Below are positions 5,277 through 5,990 of a stretch of 5,990 bases of DNA, one piece after another. Position numbers and translations under genes: made by a program. Numbering within the stretch: position 1 is the stretch's first letter; each line of letters begins with the position of its first letter. A model generated the notes under the pieces. The model did not search any database and was not told where the DNA came from. It was given only the letters and a program-made list of their open reading frames with translations. The stretch lies in assembly GCA_003164305.1 (NCBI GenBank), contig PLSZ01000192.1, positions 5,087 through 11,076 on the forward strand, in the 5' to 3' direction. This stretch comes from Acetobacteraceae bacterium. GTDB taxonomy: Bacteria; Pseudomonadota; Alphaproteobacteria; Acetobacterales; Acetobacteraceae.

Positions 5277-5990
5277 TCATGCCTCGTTCGACTTATCGAG
5301 CACCGGCTGGAACGTCGCGGTGGCCTTCTTCAACTCCGTCGCGACGTCCGCGCCACCGACGATGTTGGTCAATCCGGTGCCGATCGTGTCGCGGAACTCG
5401 GTCACCGGAACGATGACCGGCAGGCCGGAGCGGGCGATTTTCAGGCTGGTTCCGGTCGTGTCGAACCATTCTTGCGGGAATGTGCTGGATTTCACGATGT
5501 CGTCGCGCGTGTAGCACGACAGCCGCGGCGGAGTGCCCGCGCCGCCGCGCAACTGCTCATTCATCATGGTTTTGCCGGTGACCCACTGAATGAACAGCCA
5601 GGCCTGCTTCTTGTTCTTCGCGTTGGCCGGAATGCCGACGCCTTCGATGAAGGTCGCGCAGTTATGCGACTTCGGACCGGCCGGCACCGGCGCGAAGCCG
5701 ACCTTTTCCACCACCTTCGATTTTGTCTTATCGAGCAGCGGCGCGGAGAACCCGATTCCGTCCCACCAGATCGCGGCACGGCCTTGCATGAAGGTCGTCT
5801 GGCACTCGTTCCAATTGAAACCAATATTGCCGGGCGGGCCGCAGTCGCGCATGATCTTTTGGTAGTATTGCCCAGCCTCGATCGCGGCGGGCGTATCGGT
5901 GAGCAGTTTCTTGCCGTCGGCGCTGACCGTCTCCTGGTCCCAGCCGAGCAGGATGTTATCATAAAGCACGACATTGGCGTTCTTCAGGCC
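5277..5990 (-). CDS. ABC transporter solute-binding protein, family 1 (sugar type), C-terminal part
   Basis: This is a periplasmic binding protein that delivers a solute, probably a sugar or related compound, to an ABC importer of the carbohydrate (CUT1-like) class. About 237 C-terminal residues are present; the frame continues past the right edge, so the N-terminus with its expected signal peptide is missing and the GTG at 5969 is internal. Family features in order: a YDNILLGWDQ segment, the helix AAIEAGQYYQKIM, the hallmark FMQGRAAIWWDGIGFSAPL, a strand VGFAPVPAGP, the lid segment VGIPANAKNKKQAWLFIQWV followed by TGKTMMNEQL, and a C-terminal helix region TELKKATATFQPVLD. These match the SBP_bac_1/8 pattern (GkaAm..dG; nsKnk.aAw.Fi.w). 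The tryptophans of IWWDG probably stack on a ring-shaped ligand. Cysteines at D-C-G, N-E-C-Q, N-C-A and S-C-Y could form disulfides. ABC permease and ATPase genes are not in the window. Confidence 0.9.
   Translation of the reverse strand, partial: GLKNANVVLYDNILLGWDQETVSADGKKLLTDTPAAIEAGQYYQKIMRDCGPPGNIGFNWNECQTTFMQGRAAIWWDGIGFSAPLLDKTKSKVVEKVGFAPVPAGPKSHNCATFIEGVGIPANAKNKKQAWLFIQWVTGKTMMNEQLRGGAGTPPRLSCYTRDDIVKSSTFPQEWFDTTGTSLKIARSGLPVIVPVTEFRDTIGTGLTNIVGGADVATELKKATATFQPVLDKSNEA

Noticed and set aside
4736..5416. 226-residue plus-strand frame opposite the MFS gene and the binding-protein end
   Set aside because: Composition is dominated by Arg, Gln, His and Ala, typical of an antisense shadow, while the minus strand encodes two clear families.

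Overview
The window is GC-rich DNA with strong G/C preference at third codon positions and alphaproteobacterial gene types. A flagellar accessory cluster (FliL-like, FliK, FlgD) lies beside transporter genes. An alphaproteobacterium, perhaps of the Acetobacteraceae/Rhodospirillales, fits best, but this placement rests on overall resemblance and not on a marker gene.

Left part (1-858, plus strand): a FliL-family protein whose N-terminus looks like a cleavable, Tat-like signal rather than a membrane anchor, then a 173-base gap and a 58-residue Pro-rich protein carrying an Asp-rich DxDxDG motif. A perfect 12-bp stem-loop followed by T residues closes this unit and separates it from the convergent flgD.

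Middle (859 to about 3600, minus strand): fliK (hook-length control) and flgD (hook cap/scaffold) sit 22 bases apart and are probably cotranscribed. Both act in hook assembly: FlgD caps the growing hook, and FliK measures it and triggers the switch in export specificity. The FliK linker contains an old 89-residue internal duplication plus a third partial copy. Upstream of fliK are two small minus-strand reading frames. One overlaps the fliK start by 13 bases. The other contains a stretch of 28 codons that all end in G or C, which suggests an unannotated small gene or a gene remnant.

Right part (3692-5990): a 94-residue hypothetical protein with a strong ribosome binding site (plus strand) converges on a 12-TM major facilitator transporter (minus strand). 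Upstream of that lies the C-terminal portion of an ABC-type family 1 (sugar-type) solute-binding protein, which runs off the window edge. A perfect 12-bp GC-only-loop inverted repeat lies directly after the binding-protein stop codon and covers the most upstream possible start codon of the MFS gene. The flagellar block therefore ends near 3700-4000 and an unrelated uptake block begins.

I found no mobile element, CRISPR array, tRNA or rRNA. No part of the window clearly encodes a new multi-gene system. The least explained pieces are the small frames upstream of fliK, the DxDxDG microprotein and the FliK internal duplication.
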